From: CAVVSD01 sp963757125
GTDB taxonomy: Bacteria; Actinomycetota; Thermoleophilia; Solirubrobacterales; Solirubrobacteraceae
DNA: 64,000 nucleotides
Assembly (NCBI GenBank): GCA_963757125.1
Contig: CAVWQP010000004.1
Location: forward strand, 248,001-312,000
Reading direction: 5' to 3'
Positions within the stretch are counted from its first letter, which is position 1. Every line of letters begins with the position of its first letter. The notes beneath the pieces were generated by a model. The model searched no databases. It was not told the DNA's origin and worked only from the letters and a program-made list of their open reading frames with translations. The position numbers and the translations under genes are program-made. Positions 52,442 through 60,877 of the stretch are shown one piece after another.

Positions 52442-53994
52442 CGCTCCTGGCGCATCCCGCGCGGCCAGATCCCCGACTTGCCGGGCGACAGGATCCCGTT
52501 GGGGTCGACCGCGTCCTTGATGGTCTCGTTCAGCCGCCTGAGCGCGTGGTCGTTGAAGTCGAACTGGTTCGCGACGTGGTCCATGAACGCGATGTGCGTG
52601 CGGTACTCGCCGTGGCCGTCGGCCGCGGCGTCCGTGACGAGCAGGCCGAACAGCTCGCGGATCCGCGCGACCTGGTCGGCGTCGCCGCCGTCCCAGATGA
52701 GCTCGACGACGTGGTTCATGTAGCGCTGGCCGGCGTGCCAGGCGCCCATGTAGTCGAAGCCGTACTCCTCGACGCGCGCGCGGATCTTCGCGCTCGCCCG
52801 CATCGCGTCGGCGCCGCGCAGCGGCAGCACGGGCGAGAAGCCCGTGTGGGCGCCGGTGCCGCGCGTGCCCGCCCGCCACTCCGTGATGTGCTCGGCGTGC
52901 ATGCCGGGGATGCCCGCGCGCGTCTTGTGGAACGGGTCGACGTCGTCCTCGGTCACGTCGCCGGCGTACATCGTGCCCTTGATGTCGACGCCGGGGATCG
53001 GGCCGAACGCCTTCTCGACCTGCGCGAAGTCCGCCGCGATGCGGGCCTCGGAGCCGTAGAGCCCGAAGAACAGGGTCCAGCGGCCGATGCCGAACGCGCT
53101 CATGATCTTGCGCACCACGTCGTCCGGCGCGACGCCGTCGCCGTCGTACCAGGGGTCGCGGGGGCCGATGTGCGCGGCGGCGCCGATCGCCTCGCCGATC
53201 ATCGCCGGGCTCTGCACCGTGCCGTCGAGCCGCAGCGGCCGCAGTCGGTCGATGAGCGCCTCGAGGTCCTCGAACTCGGGGACGCTGATGTCGACGGCCA
53301 TGAAGTGCTCGGGCTCGGGCATGAGCCACACCCCGGCCTTGACGACGATGCCGAAGTTCGACTGCTGGAAGATCCCGTCCACGGACGGCCCGTAGCCCGG
53401 CTGGTACAGGTGCCACGAGGCGCTGTTCGTCATCGCCCCCATGCCGGTGCGCACGAGCGACCCGTCGGGCAGCACGATCTCGTAGCCGCAGTGCTTCGTG
53501 CCGTGCTCGCCGTAGGGCGTGTAGCCGAGGCCGCGGTCGAGCCCGTTGCCGACGAGGCTGCCCCAGCCAAGCTCGGGCACGGATGCCCACAGCTTGTGGC
53601 CGTTGGACTTGAGGTGGTCGTAGATGTCGAAGAACCGCACGCCCGGCTCGACGACCGCGTAGGCGCTCTCCTCGTTGACCTCGAGGACGCGGTTCATGCG
53701 CGTGAGCTCGACGACCACCGAACCCGCGACGCGCGGCGCGGAGCCGCCGTAGGCGTTGTTCTTGCCCCGCGAGACCGTCCAGAGCGGCACGCGCAGCTCG
53801 TTCGCCACCCGGACGATCGCCTGCACCTCCTCGACGGAGGACGGCGACACGACGGCACCCGGGGCGAACTCCGCGGTGTCTCCGAACGGGTAGGGATCGA
53901 GGAACTCGACGGTGTCCTCGGGGGCCGAGCGGACGGCGTCGGCGCCCAGGAGGGCCTCGAAGCGTCCGACGGCGTCGTCTGTGATGAGCGTCAC
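52438..53994 (-). CDS. VAO/PCMH-family FAD-linked oxidase (4-cresol dehydrogenase-like), copy 2
   Basis: 518 residues from GTG 53994. Segments match copy 1 throughout: TVSRGKNNAYGGSAPRV, YAVVEPGVRFFDIYDHL, LGWGSLVGNGLDRGLGYTPY and the C-terminal DPNGILSPGKSGIWPRGM. Like copy 1 it lacks a cytochrome partner. It is expected to oxidise a 4-alkyl or 4-hydroxymethyl phenol. Paralogous enzymes 6 kb apart in the same direction, with a shared upstream motif, suggest a duplicated regulon for related substrates. Start is weakly supported; the reading frame is open further upstream. Confidence 0.92.
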   Translation of the reverse strand: MTLITDDAVGRFEALLGADAVRSAPEDTVEFLDPYPFGDTAEFAPGAVVSPSSVEEVQAIVRVANELRVPLWTVSRGKNNAYGGSAPRVAGSVVVELTRMNRVLEVNEESAYAVVEPGVRFFDIYDHLKSNGHKLWASVPELGWGSLVGNGLDRGLGYTPYGEHGTKHCGYEIVLPDGSLVRTGMGAMTNSASWHLYQPGYGPSVDGIFQQSNFGIVVKAGVWLMPEPEHFMAVDISVPEFEDLEALIDRLRPLRLDGTVQSPAMIGEAIGAAAHIGPRDPWYDGDGVAPDDVVRKIMSAFGIGRWTLFFGLYGSEARIAADFAQVEKAFGPIPGVDIKGTMYAGDVTEDDVDPFHKTRAGIPGMHAEHITEWRAGTRGTGAHTGFSPVLPLRGADAMRASAKIRARVEEYGFDYMGAWHAGQRYMNHVVELIWDGGDADQVARIRELFGLLVTDAAADGHGEYRTHIAFMDHVANQFDFNDHALRRLNETIKDAVDPNGILSPGKSGIWPRGMRQER

Positions 53995-54025
53995 GCGACC
54001 AGCATGGCGGGGACGCGCGCGGGAC

Positions 54026-54044
54026 GCATCGGTGGTTGCCACAG
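54026..54044 (-). promoter_or_regulatory. Shared 19-bp motif upstream of oxidase copy 2
   Basis: On the minus strand CTGTGG-N4-CACCGATGC begins 32 bases upstream of the copy 2 start; the + strand reads GCATCGGTGGTTGCCACAG. It matches the site in front of copy 1. Confidence 0.5.
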
Positions 54045-54113
54045 TCCGTACCCAGACACTGAAGTCCGGAGCGTCGCCGCTGGACGAACGGACGTGTGCA
54101 GAGGAGCGGCTGG

Positions 54114-54989
54114 GTGCCGACTCAACTGGTCGTGGAGTTCCCCTCACGACTTCGAGCCACCACCCCGCGCGTCCGGAAGGAGCTCGCGCTCGGGGCCGGA
54201 ACGGCCCTCGCGCTGAGCGCACTGGCGGTCGCGCTCGGAGTGGTGCTGACCGGACTCGTCGTCTTCACCGGCTCGTGGCCCGGCTTCGCGCCCGGCACGA
54301 GCGGCGGCGAGGCGACGCTGGCGACCACCACCTCGCGGAGCGCGCGTGCCACGCCCGCCCCCGCACGGCGACCCGCCGCGCCGGCGATCGCCGCCACGCC
54401 GATCTCCTTCCCGACCCCCACCGCGAGGACGGCCGCGCCCGCGCGCCGCGCGCACAAGGCCTCCCACCATCGCCGCGTCGACCGCGTGCGGCGGCAGGCG
54501 ATCCCGCGCCGGACGACGCCCGCCCCCTCCACACCTTCGACGCCGTCCCCCGCGGCCGCCGCCCCGGCGCCCGCCGCAGCGGCTCCGGCCACGATCCCGT
54601 CGCAGTCGGTGATCGTGACGCCGGCCGCACCGGTGCAGAGCCAGTCGGTCGTGACGCCGCAGCAGACCGCCTCGACGGCGAAGCCGAGCACCAGGCGCAC
54701 CACGACCTCCTCGCTGTCCACCTCGTCGACGTCGACGTCGACGTCGCCCACGACCACCACCACGACCACGACCTCGGACGCGACGCAGCGGCGAGGCCCG
54801 CGGCGGTGGCACCGCGACCGGCCCGAGCAGCCGGCCCCCGCTCCGGCCGCCACGCCCGCCCCCCCGCCGTCCCCGGCCCCGCCCGCCCCGCAGGCGGCGC
54901 CCGCCCCGCCCGCACCCGCGCCGACCGGCGACTGGCGCGGTCGCGACGGCCGCCGCGAGCACGACGGCTGGCGCGGTCCGCGCCGCTGA
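54114..54989 (+). CDS. Membrane-anchored Pro/Ala/Thr/Ser-rich protein
   Basis: 291 residues from GTG 54114 (AGGAG seven bases upstream). A basic start, one transmembrane helix (LALSALAVALGVVLTGLVVF, about 28-47), then an all low-complexity exterior: a Pro/Ala part, a Ser/Thr part with a run of eight Thr (about 215-222), and a final basic Arg/Trp/Asp tail (GDWRGRDGRREHDGWRGPRR). No folded domain is recognised. Such linkers in actinobacteria are often wall-spanning and mannosylated; the basic tail could bind an acidic polymer. The Ser/Thr stretch shows GTCGAC-type slippage repeats. Confidence 0.7.
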   Translation: MPTQLVVEFPSRLRATTPRVRKELALGAGTALALSALAVALGVVLTGLVVFTGSWPGFAPGTSGGEATLATTTSRSARATPAPARRPAAPAIAATPISFPTPTARTAAPARRAHKASHHRRVDRVRRQAIPRRTTPAPSTPSTPSPAAAAPAPAAAAPATIPSQSVIVTPAAPVQSQSVVTPQQTASTAKPSTRRTTTSSLSTSSTSTSTSPTTTTTTTTSDATQRRGPRRWHRDRPEQPAPAPAATPAPPPSPAPPAPQAAPAPPAPAPTGDWRGRDGRREHDGWRGPRR

Positions 54990-54990
54990 C

Positions 54991-56079
54991 TCAGCCGAGC
55001 CGCGCGTTCAGCGCCGGCAGCACCTCGGTGGCCATGAGCTCCATCGAGCGCCGGGCGAGCGACGGGTCGACCCAGTCGGTCCCGCAGTACAGGAGCGTCC
55101 CGAAGTCCCCGATCACGTCGCGGAACCCGAGCAGCCCGTCCACGACCTGATCCGGGGTGCCGGCGATGACGAGCCGGTCGACCATGTAGTCGCTCGTCAC
55201 CGCCTCGTCGGGCATCGCGTCGTCGGTCTTGAAGAGGTTCGCCCGCCCGGCCCGGATGAGCTTCGTCCCGAGCTGGTCGTAGTAGAAGCGGTAGGGGCTG
55301 TCGGACCCGAAGGCGTACTCGCGCGCCGTCGCCTCGTCGTCGGCCACGAAGATCGTCCGCGCGACCCGCCAGGACTGCGGGTCGGCCTCCCGCCCGGTCT
55401 CCTCGCACGCGTTGCGGTAGGTCTCCCAGTGCGTGCGGACCCACTGCGGCAGGAGGAAGTTCGCCGAGATGACCTCCCACCCGCGCCGGGCGGCGTTGTC
55501 GACGCTCTTCGACGACGGCTCGGCGGCCGTCACGACGATCGGCGGATGCGGTCGCTGGTACGGCCGGACCATCACGCCCTGGCCGAGGTCGGCCATCAGC
55601 GTCTTCGCGGTCGACAGCGTCCAGTGCTCGCCGCTGAGCTCATACGGCGCCTCGCCCGTCCACAGCGCGACGACGTGGTCGATGCACTCCTGCGCCTTGA
55701 CCCGCCGGTCGACGCCGGAGAGGTTGCCGAAGATCTCCCAGTCCGACGCCAGCCCGCCCGGGCTGACGCCGAGGATGAAGCGGCCCTTCAGGAGCGTGTC
55801 GAGCATCGCGACCTTGGCCGCGAGCGCCGCGGGATGGCTGTTCGTCAGGTTCACCGTGCCCGTCCCGAGCGTGATGCGCTCGGTGTCGTGCACGAGGCTG
55901 GCGAGGAAGACGACGGAGTCGGTGATCGTCTCGGCGGAATCCGTGACGTGCTCGCCGACGTAGGCCTCGGCGAACCCGAGCCGGTCCGCGAGGAGGATGG
56001 CCTCCCGGTCCTCCGCGAGCGTCGCCGCGTAGTCGCGCTCGGGCGGATGGATCGGCATCGTGAAGTAGCCGAGCCTCAT
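54991..56079 (-). CDS. LLM-class flavin-dependent oxidoreductase
   Basis: 362 residues. A TIM-barrel bacterial luciferase-like protein: MRLGYFTMPIHPPERDYA, AYVGEHVTD, ILGVSPGGLASDWEIFG and VDGLLGFRDVIGDFGTLL. Closest in pattern to limonene-1,2-monooxygenase-type and F420/FMN-linked hydroxylases; which flavin is used cannot be told, and no reductase adjoins. Start ATG 56079 overlaps the cupin stop by ATGA. Together with the cupin and the MetE-like gene it forms an operon for an unknown substrate. Confidence 0.92.
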   Translation of the reverse strand: MRLGYFTMPIHPPERDYAATLAEDREAILLADRLGFAEAYVGEHVTDSAETITDSVVFLASLVHDTERITLGTGTVNLTNSHPAALAAKVAMLDTLLKGRFILGVSPGGLASDWEIFGNLSGVDRRVKAQECIDHVVALWTGEAPYELSGEHWTLSTAKTLMADLGQGVMVRPYQRPHPPIVVTAAEPSSKSVDNAARRGWEVISANFLLPQWVRTHWETYRNACEETGREADPQSWRVARTIFVADDEATAREYAFGSDSPYRFYYDQLGTKLIRAGRANLFKTDDAMPDEAVTSDYMVDRLVIAGTPDQVVDGLLGFRDVIGDFGTLLYCGTDWVDPSLARRSMELMATEVLPALNARLG

Positions 56080-56411
56080 GCGAGCCAGTCGGTCGCGAAC
56101 GCGTCGCCGAGGTGGATGTCGACCTGGCGCAGCGTGCTCCTGCCGGTGTTGCGGAAGGCGTGCGGCTCCCCCGCCGGGATGATCACGACGTTGCCGGGCC
56201 CGACCTCGCGCGTGCGCCGCCCGTCCGAGAACGTGACCTCGCCCTCCTGGACGATGATGATCTCCGCGTACGGGTGGCTGTGCAGCTCCGGGCCGTCACC
56301 CGGTGCGGCCTCGACGAGGATCAGCGAGGCGCCGGGCCGGCCGTGGTCGCGGCCCTGCAGCTCGGCGGAGAAGCTCCCGGGATCGAGATCCGCGACGGGG
56401 ACGATCTCCAC
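56076..56411 (-). CDS. Small cupin protein
   Basis: 111 residues from GTG 56411, six bases after the MetE-like stop. The cupin signature is intact: PELHSHPYAEIIIVQEGEVTF (motif 1) and PGNVVIIPAGEPHAFRNTG (motif 2), with His/Glu/His metal ligands. It is a single-domain cupin of the kind that often acts as a mononuclear iron or other metal enzyme or a ligand-binding regulator. Its position between the MetE-like protein and the flavin monooxygenase, coupled to the latter by overlap, points to one pathway. Confidence 0.9.
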   Translation of the reverse strand: MEIVPVADLDPGSFSAELQGRDHGRPGASLILVEAAPGDGPELHSHPYAEIIIVQEGEVTFSDGRRTREVGPGNVVIIPAGEPHAFRNTGRSTLRQVDIHLGDAFATDWLA

Positions 56412-56416
56412 GCGCG

Positions 56417-57601
56417 CTAGCTCCAGAGCCGCTCGGAGGCCAGCGCCGCGCCGTCCGACAGCGCCCTGAGCTTCGCCCAGGCGATCTGCGGATGCGCGCG
56501 GCCGCGCAGGCCGCAGTCGGTGCCGGCGATGACGTTCTCGCGGCCCACCACGTTCGCGAAGCGCGTGATCCGCTCGGCGACGGTCTCGGGATGCTCGACC
56601 ACGTGCGTGGTGTGCTCGATGACGCCCGGCATGAGGATCTTGCCGTCGGGCAGCGGGACCTCCTCCCAGACCCGGTGCTCCCACTCGTGACGCGCGTTCG
56701 CGGCCTCGATCGAGTAGGTCTGCGCGTTGACCTTCAGGACGAGGTCGACGATGTCGCGCAGGGGGATGTCGGAGATGTGCGGACCGTTCCAGCTGCCCCA
56801 GCAGATGTGGTAGCGCAGGCGGTCCTCGGGCAGCCCGTCGATGGCGGCGTTCAGCGCCTCCACCGCGAGGGTCGCCCACCGCCGGTACTCCTCGAGGCTC
56901 CAGTTCTCCTCCATGAGCCGGCGATCCCACTCCCACGGGAGGAACGCGTCGTCGATCTGGCAGATGAACCCGGCCTCGACGATCGCCTGGTACTCGTGCC
57001 TGAGCGCATCGGCGATCGCGCCGAACAGCGCCTCCTCGTCGGCGTAGTACTCGTTGCGGATGTAGGGCTGGACGCTGCCCGGCCCCACGACCGGCAGGAA
57101 CACCTCCTCGACGTCGACGCCCTCGAGGCCGGCCTTGAGGTTGTCGATGTCGCGGGCCAGGACGTCCTGGCCCGTGTACGTGATGGGGCCCGAGCACACG
57201 ACGTCGCTCGTGATCGCGGCCCCGAGGACCCGCAGCTCCGGGGGCTCGAAGTAGAAGGTCTGATCGCCGAGCTCCGAGTAGAAGCGGGCGAACTCGGTCC
57301 GGTCCTTCGAGGCGGTGAACATCGGGGCGCCCTCGACCGGGACCCGCTCGACGCCGGACATGCGATCGACGACGTAGCCCATCCACGTCGACTTGGAGAA
57401 CTCGCCGTCGTTGACGACGTCGACGCCCAGCTCCGCCTGGCGCTGCACGATGTCGGCGACCGCGGCGCGCAGCTGCACGTCGAGCGCGGCCTCGTCGTGC
57501 GGCTCGCCCAGGTGCCGCGGCACGATGCTCTCCTGCAGCTCCGGCGGCATGTGCAGGGCGCCCGTGTGGCTGGTCAGGATCCGGTCGGTGCTGCGCTTCA
57601 T
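56417..57601 (-). CDS. MetE C-terminal-like (cobalamin-independent methionine synthase II family) protein
   Basis: 394 residues from ATG 57601 with CGGAGGAGCG upstream. A single TIM barrel carrying the MetE zinc ligands: His265 and Cys267 (YHICWG), Glu299 (SIEAAN) and Cys363 (GTDCGLRGR). There is no N-terminal MetE half, so it is not a normal methionine synthase; this single-domain family includes epoxyalkane:coenzyme M transferase and other zinc thiol alkyl transferases. Next to a monooxygenase that could make an epoxide, a thiol-transfer step on that product is a reasonable guess. Confidence 0.88.
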   Translation of the reverse strand: MKRSTDRILTSHTGALHMPPELQESIVPRHLGEPHDEAALDVQLRAAVADIVQRQAELGVDVVNDGEFSKSTWMGYVVDRMSGVERVPVEGAPMFTASKDRTEFARFYSELGDQTFYFEPPELRVLGAAITSDVVCSGPITYTGQDVLARDIDNLKAGLEGVDVEEVFLPVVGPGSVQPYIRNEYYADEEALFGAIADALRHEYQAIVEAGFICQIDDAFLPWEWDRRLMEENWSLEEYRRWATLAVEALNAAIDGLPEDRLRYHICWGSWNGPHISDIPLRDIVDLVLKVNAQTYSIEAANARHEWEHRVWEEVPLPDGKILMPGVIEHTTHVVEHPETVAERITRFANVVGRENVIAGTDCGLRGRAHPQIAWAKLRALSDGAALASERLWS

Positions 57602-57630
57602 CTCGCTCCTCCGTCGTTGACCCGTGAGCC

Positions 57631-58869
57631 CTACGCCGCAGCCCGCATCGGTGCCGGCTCCAGCCGGCCGTCGTCGTGCAGGAGGTGCGCGTCGTCGCCC
57701 TTGCAGACGACGCTGCGTGCCGGTGAACCGGTCGCCTGCGCGGCGAGCAGGACCGCGGCGATGCGGTGCACGTCGCGCACGAGCCCGATGCGGAAGAGCG
57801 ACCGCGTCTCGTTCGCCAGCCGCCCGTCGCCGGCCCGGATGACCACCCGCAGCTCCGGCGCGATCGCCCGCGCGGCCATCGCGATCGTGATGTTCTCGAG
57901 GTCGTCGTCGGTCACCGCGGCGAGCGCGACCGCCCGGCCGAGGGACAGGCGCCGCAGGAGCGACACGTCGGCCCCGCGGCCGATGACGACCGGCAGACCG
58001 AGCTCGCGCGCCATGCCGACGTTCTCGCCCTCCTCGCGGTCGTCCACCGCGACGACGACGTGGTCGCGCCGCGGCACCGCCCGGCGACCCACGATGCCGG
58101 TGAGCCGCCGGTCGATGAGGCGGTTCACCAGGCCCGCGGTGAAGGACGCCTCGAAGACGAGCGTCACGAGCATCGAGGCGGTGATGAAGCTCTTGAACCA
58201 CTTCGGCCCGTCGTCGACGTCCTGGTTCGGGTCGACGGTCGCGACCGTCTTGCCCGCGCCGTAGAGCGCGTCGGCCGGCCCCTGCCCGAGGACGACCAGG
58301 CCGCCGATCGTCTCGACGATGAGCACGCCGGCGATGCCCAGCGCCCCGAACAGCAGGAGCCCGGCGCTGCGGTCGTAGGGCTGGAACAGCGCCTGCAGCA
58401 GCGCGCGCACCCGGTGTCGCGACGGGATGTCGATCGGCGTGCGTACCGCGCGATCGCCCTCCTCGCGCAGCCCGACCGGCGGCTCGTGCTCGGGGTCGAC
58501 GGCGACGAGGCCCTCCGCGAGGCACGGTCCGGCGAGCGACGGCGCGACGATGTCGGCGAGCGACGTGACGCGGCACGCGCGGATCTCCGATCGCACGTGC
58601 GCGGCCATGGTCTCGTCGAAGATCGTCACGAGCATCGGCACGTCGTCGTCGACGTAGCGGACCACGAGCGCCGACCGCAGGACGAACGCGTCGTCGCGCG
58701 ACACGATCGCGACGGTGCCGATGCCGGCGCCGTCCCCCAGCGCGTCGCGGACCTCGTCCTCGTCCGGCGTGTCCAGGCGGACGATCGTCGCGCCCGCGCC
58801 CTCGAGCGCCTCGGCGGTCTCGTTCGCGATGTCACCGTCGCCGATGAGCAGGATCCGACGCCTCTCCAC
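57631..58869 (-). CDS. TrkA-N (RCK) domain protein with ion-channel-like membrane pair
   Basis: 412 residues from GTG 58869. An N-terminal Rossmann RCK domain (ILLIGDGDIANETAEAL), two membrane helices (about 160-235) and a second RCK domain (HVVVAVDDREEGENVGMARE ... VTDDDLENITIA). The design is that of the RCK-bearing channels related to calcium/ion-gated MthK and plant CASTOR/POLLUX, but the pore loop has TVATVDPN where TVGYG would stand, so it is not a K+ filter. An ion-flux role is likely; the ion is unknown. Divergent from the LivHM-type permease; the GTG at 58920 is an alternative start. Confidence 0.8.
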   Translation of the reverse strand: MERRRILLIGDGDIANETAEALEGAGATIVRLDTPDEDEVRDALGDGAGIGTVAIVSRDDAFVLRSALVVRYVDDDVPMLVTIFDETMAAHVRSEIRACRVTSLADIVAPSLAGPCLAEGLVAVDPEHEPPVGLREEGDRAVRTPIDIPSRHRVRALLQALFQPYDRSAGLLLFGALGIAGVLIVETIGGLVVLGQGPADALYGAGKTVATVDPNQDVDDGPKWFKSFITASMLVTLVFEASFTAGLVNRLIDRRLTGIVGRRAVPRRDHVVVAVDDREEGENVGMARELGLPVVIGRGADVSLLRRLSLGRAVALAAVTDDDLENITIAMAARAIAPELRVVIRAGDGRLANETRSLFRIGLVRDVHRIAAVLLAAQATGSPARSVVCKGDDAHLLHDDGRLEPAPMRAAA

Positions 58870-58907
58870 GCGCGGCAGCGTACGCGAGGTCGCCGGAGGC
58901 GGTCGAC

Positions 58908-58920
58908 GTGCAAAATGCAC
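58908..58920. promoter_or_regulatory. 13-bp palindrome GTGCA-AAA-TGCAC at the permease start
   Basis: A perfect dyad spans the ATG (58915-58917) of the permease and the 5' edge of the divergent channel gene. It may be an operator for both genes, or chance in a 46-base divergent gap. Confidence 0.35.
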
Positions 58921-60846
58921 ACGATCGACCAGATCTTCCTCTTCGCGCTCCTGGGTCTGGGGACCGGCGCGCTCATCGCAGGGATCGGCCTCGGCGTCGT
59001 CCTGTCCTACCGCGGATCGGGGGTCATCGACGTCGCGACGGGCGCCTACGCGATGGTCGCCGGCTACCTGTTCCTGTGGCTGCGCACCGATCTCGGCGGC
59101 TCGCCGCTGGGCACGGCGCCGGCGATGGTCCTCGCGCTCCTGGCGACGGTCGCGCTCGGCGTCGTCGTGCAGCTCGTGGTGTTCCGCCCGCTGCGCAACT
59201 CGTCGCCGCTGTCGAAGCTCGTGGCGTCGCTCGGCGTGCTCCTCATCGCGCAGGCGACGGTCGAGCTCATCACGGGCGGCGGCGGGCGCATCGTGCCGTC
59301 CGTGCTCCCCAGCGGCCTGGTGACGATCGCCGGGACCCGCATCCCGGTCGACCGCTTCTGGCTGACCGGGATCGTCATCCTCGCCGCGGCGGTCCTGTGG
59401 GCGCTGTACCGCTGGTCGCGGTTCGGCCTCGCGACGCGCGCCGCGTCGGAGAGCGAGGCGAGCGCGATGCTGGCGGGGCTCTCGCCCGACCGGCTCGCGC
59501 TCACGAACGCGGTGCTCGCCACCACCGTCGCGGGCGGGATGGGCATCCTCGCGGCCGCCGTGACCCAGATCGACACGGTCGTCGTGCCGCTGCAGGTCGT
59601 GCCGGCGCTCGGCGCGGCCTTGTTCGCGCGCTTCACGTCCTTCTCGATCACCTGCCTCGTCGGGCTACTCATCGGGATGGCGCAGTCGCTCCTGTACTAC
59701 GCGCAGACGCAGAGCTGGTTCCCGACCGACGGCGGCGTCGCGCTGCCGGGCGTGAACGCGATGCTGACGTTCCTCGTCATCGTCGTCGCGCTGTGGTGGC
59801 GCGGCTCGAGCCTGCCGACCCGGGGCGAGCTCATCGAGACGCGGCTGCCAGAGGCCCCGAAGCCGACGCGCCTCGCCCGGCCGGCGATCGTGGGCGTCGT
59901 CGTGGTCGTCGTCGCGCTGTTCGTCGTGCCGTTCGACTACCGCAACGCGCTGGCCGTCTCGATCGCGGGCATGGTCATCTGCCTCTCGTTCGTCGTCATC
60001 ACCGGCTTCGTGGGCCAGGTGTCGCTCGTGCAGGTCGCGCTCGCCGGCGTGGCGGGCTTCACCGTGGCGCACCTGACCGACGAGGCGGGCCTCGGGTTCG
60101 TGCCCGCGGCGATCTGCGGCGTCGCGGCCGCCACCGCGCTCGGCTTCGCCGCGGGCGCCTCCGCGCTGCGCGTGCGCGGCGTGAGCCTCGCGGTCGTGAC
60201 GCTCGCCGCGGCCGTCGCGATCGAGCAGTTCGGCTTCAACAACAGCACGTGGGGCGCGGGCGGCTCGGCGTCGCCGGTCCCGGAGCCGACGATCCTCGGC
60301 GTCGACGTCGGGTCGGGCGCCGGCCTGCGCGCGATCAGCGGCGGCCTGCCCAGCCCGGTGCTCGGGTGCCTGCTGCTGGCCATCGCCGTCGCGGCGTTCC
60401 TGCTCGTCGCCCGGGTGCGAGCGAGCGGACTGGGCATGCGGATGCTCGCGGTGCGCTCCAACGAGCGGGCAGCGGCAGCGTCCGGTGTCAGCGTGCGGAC
60501 CACGAAGTTCGCCGCGTACGCGCTGTCGTCCGGCATCGCGGGCGTCGGCGGGGTGCTCTACGCCTACGCGCTCGGCTCGGTGAACGTCGACCGGTTCGGC
60601 ATCCTCATCGCGCTGCAGTTCGTCGCGTTCTCCTACGTCGGCGGCATCACGATGGTGTCCGGCGCGGTCCTGGCGGGGCTCATGACGACCGGCGGCGTGA
60701 TCCCGCACTTCCTCGACGCGCAGATCGGCCTGTCGACGACGTGGACGCTGCTCGTCGCCGGCGTGCTGCTCATCCTCTGCCTCCTGCTGTTCCCCGGCGG
60801 GATCGCCGGGTCGTGGCGCCGCCGGCGCGTGCGCCATACCGGCTGA
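58915..60846 (+). CDS. Fused LivH-LivM branched-chain amino acid ABC permease
   Basis: 643 residues. The first half (1-300) is LivH-like: FALLGLGTGALIAGIGLGVVLSYR, FRPLRNSSPLSKLVASLG and a late ABC-interface segment. The second half (315-635) is LivM-like: AISIAGMVICLSF-type start, VITGFVGQVSLVQVALAGVAG and VRSNERAAAASGVSVRTTKFAAYALSS. The two permeases are normally separate proteins. No LivF/LivG ATPase or binding protein adjoins, so it must use partners encoded elsewhere; one orphan binding lipoprotein is at 33.2 kb. Substrate could be a branched-chain amino acid, urea or amide. Confidence 0.93.
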   Translation: MHTIDQIFLFALLGLGTGALIAGIGLGVVLSYRGSGVIDVATGAYAMVAGYLFLWLRTDLGGSPLGTAPAMVLALLATVALGVVVQLVVFRPLRNSSPLSKLVASLGVLLIAQATVELITGGGGRIVPSVLPSGLVTIAGTRIPVDRFWLTGIVILAAAVLWALYRWSRFGLATRAASESEASAMLAGLSPDRLALTNAVLATTVAGGMGILAAAVTQIDTVVVPLQVVPALGAALFARFTSFSITCLVGLLIGMAQSLLYYAQTQSWFPTDGGVALPGVNAMLTFLVIVVALWWRGSSLPTRGELIETRLPEAPKPTRLARPAIVGVVVVVVALFVVPFDYRNALAVSIAGMVICLSFVVITGFVGQVSLVQVALAGVAGFTVAHLTDEAGLGFVPAAICGVAAATALGFAAGASALRVRGVSLAVVTLAAAVAIEQFGFNNSTWGAGGSASPVPEPTILGVDVGSGAGLRAISGGLPSPVLGCLLLAIAVAAFLLVARVRASGLGMRMLAVRSNERAAAASGVSVRTTKFAAYALSSGIAGVGGVLYAYALGSVNVDRFGILIALQFVAFSYVGGITMVSGAVLAGLMTTGGVIPHFLDAQIGLSTTWTLLVAGVLLILCLLLFPGGIAGSWRRRRVRHTG

Positions 60847-60877
60847 GTGTGTTACCTATCCGCGCTGAGAGGCACGG

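Noticed and set aside
54720..54745. GTCGAC/GACGTC tandem run as a regulatory or CRISPR-like repeat.
   Set aside because: It encodes the Ser/Thr stretch of an anchored protein in frame; it is a coding microsatellite, with no spacers.
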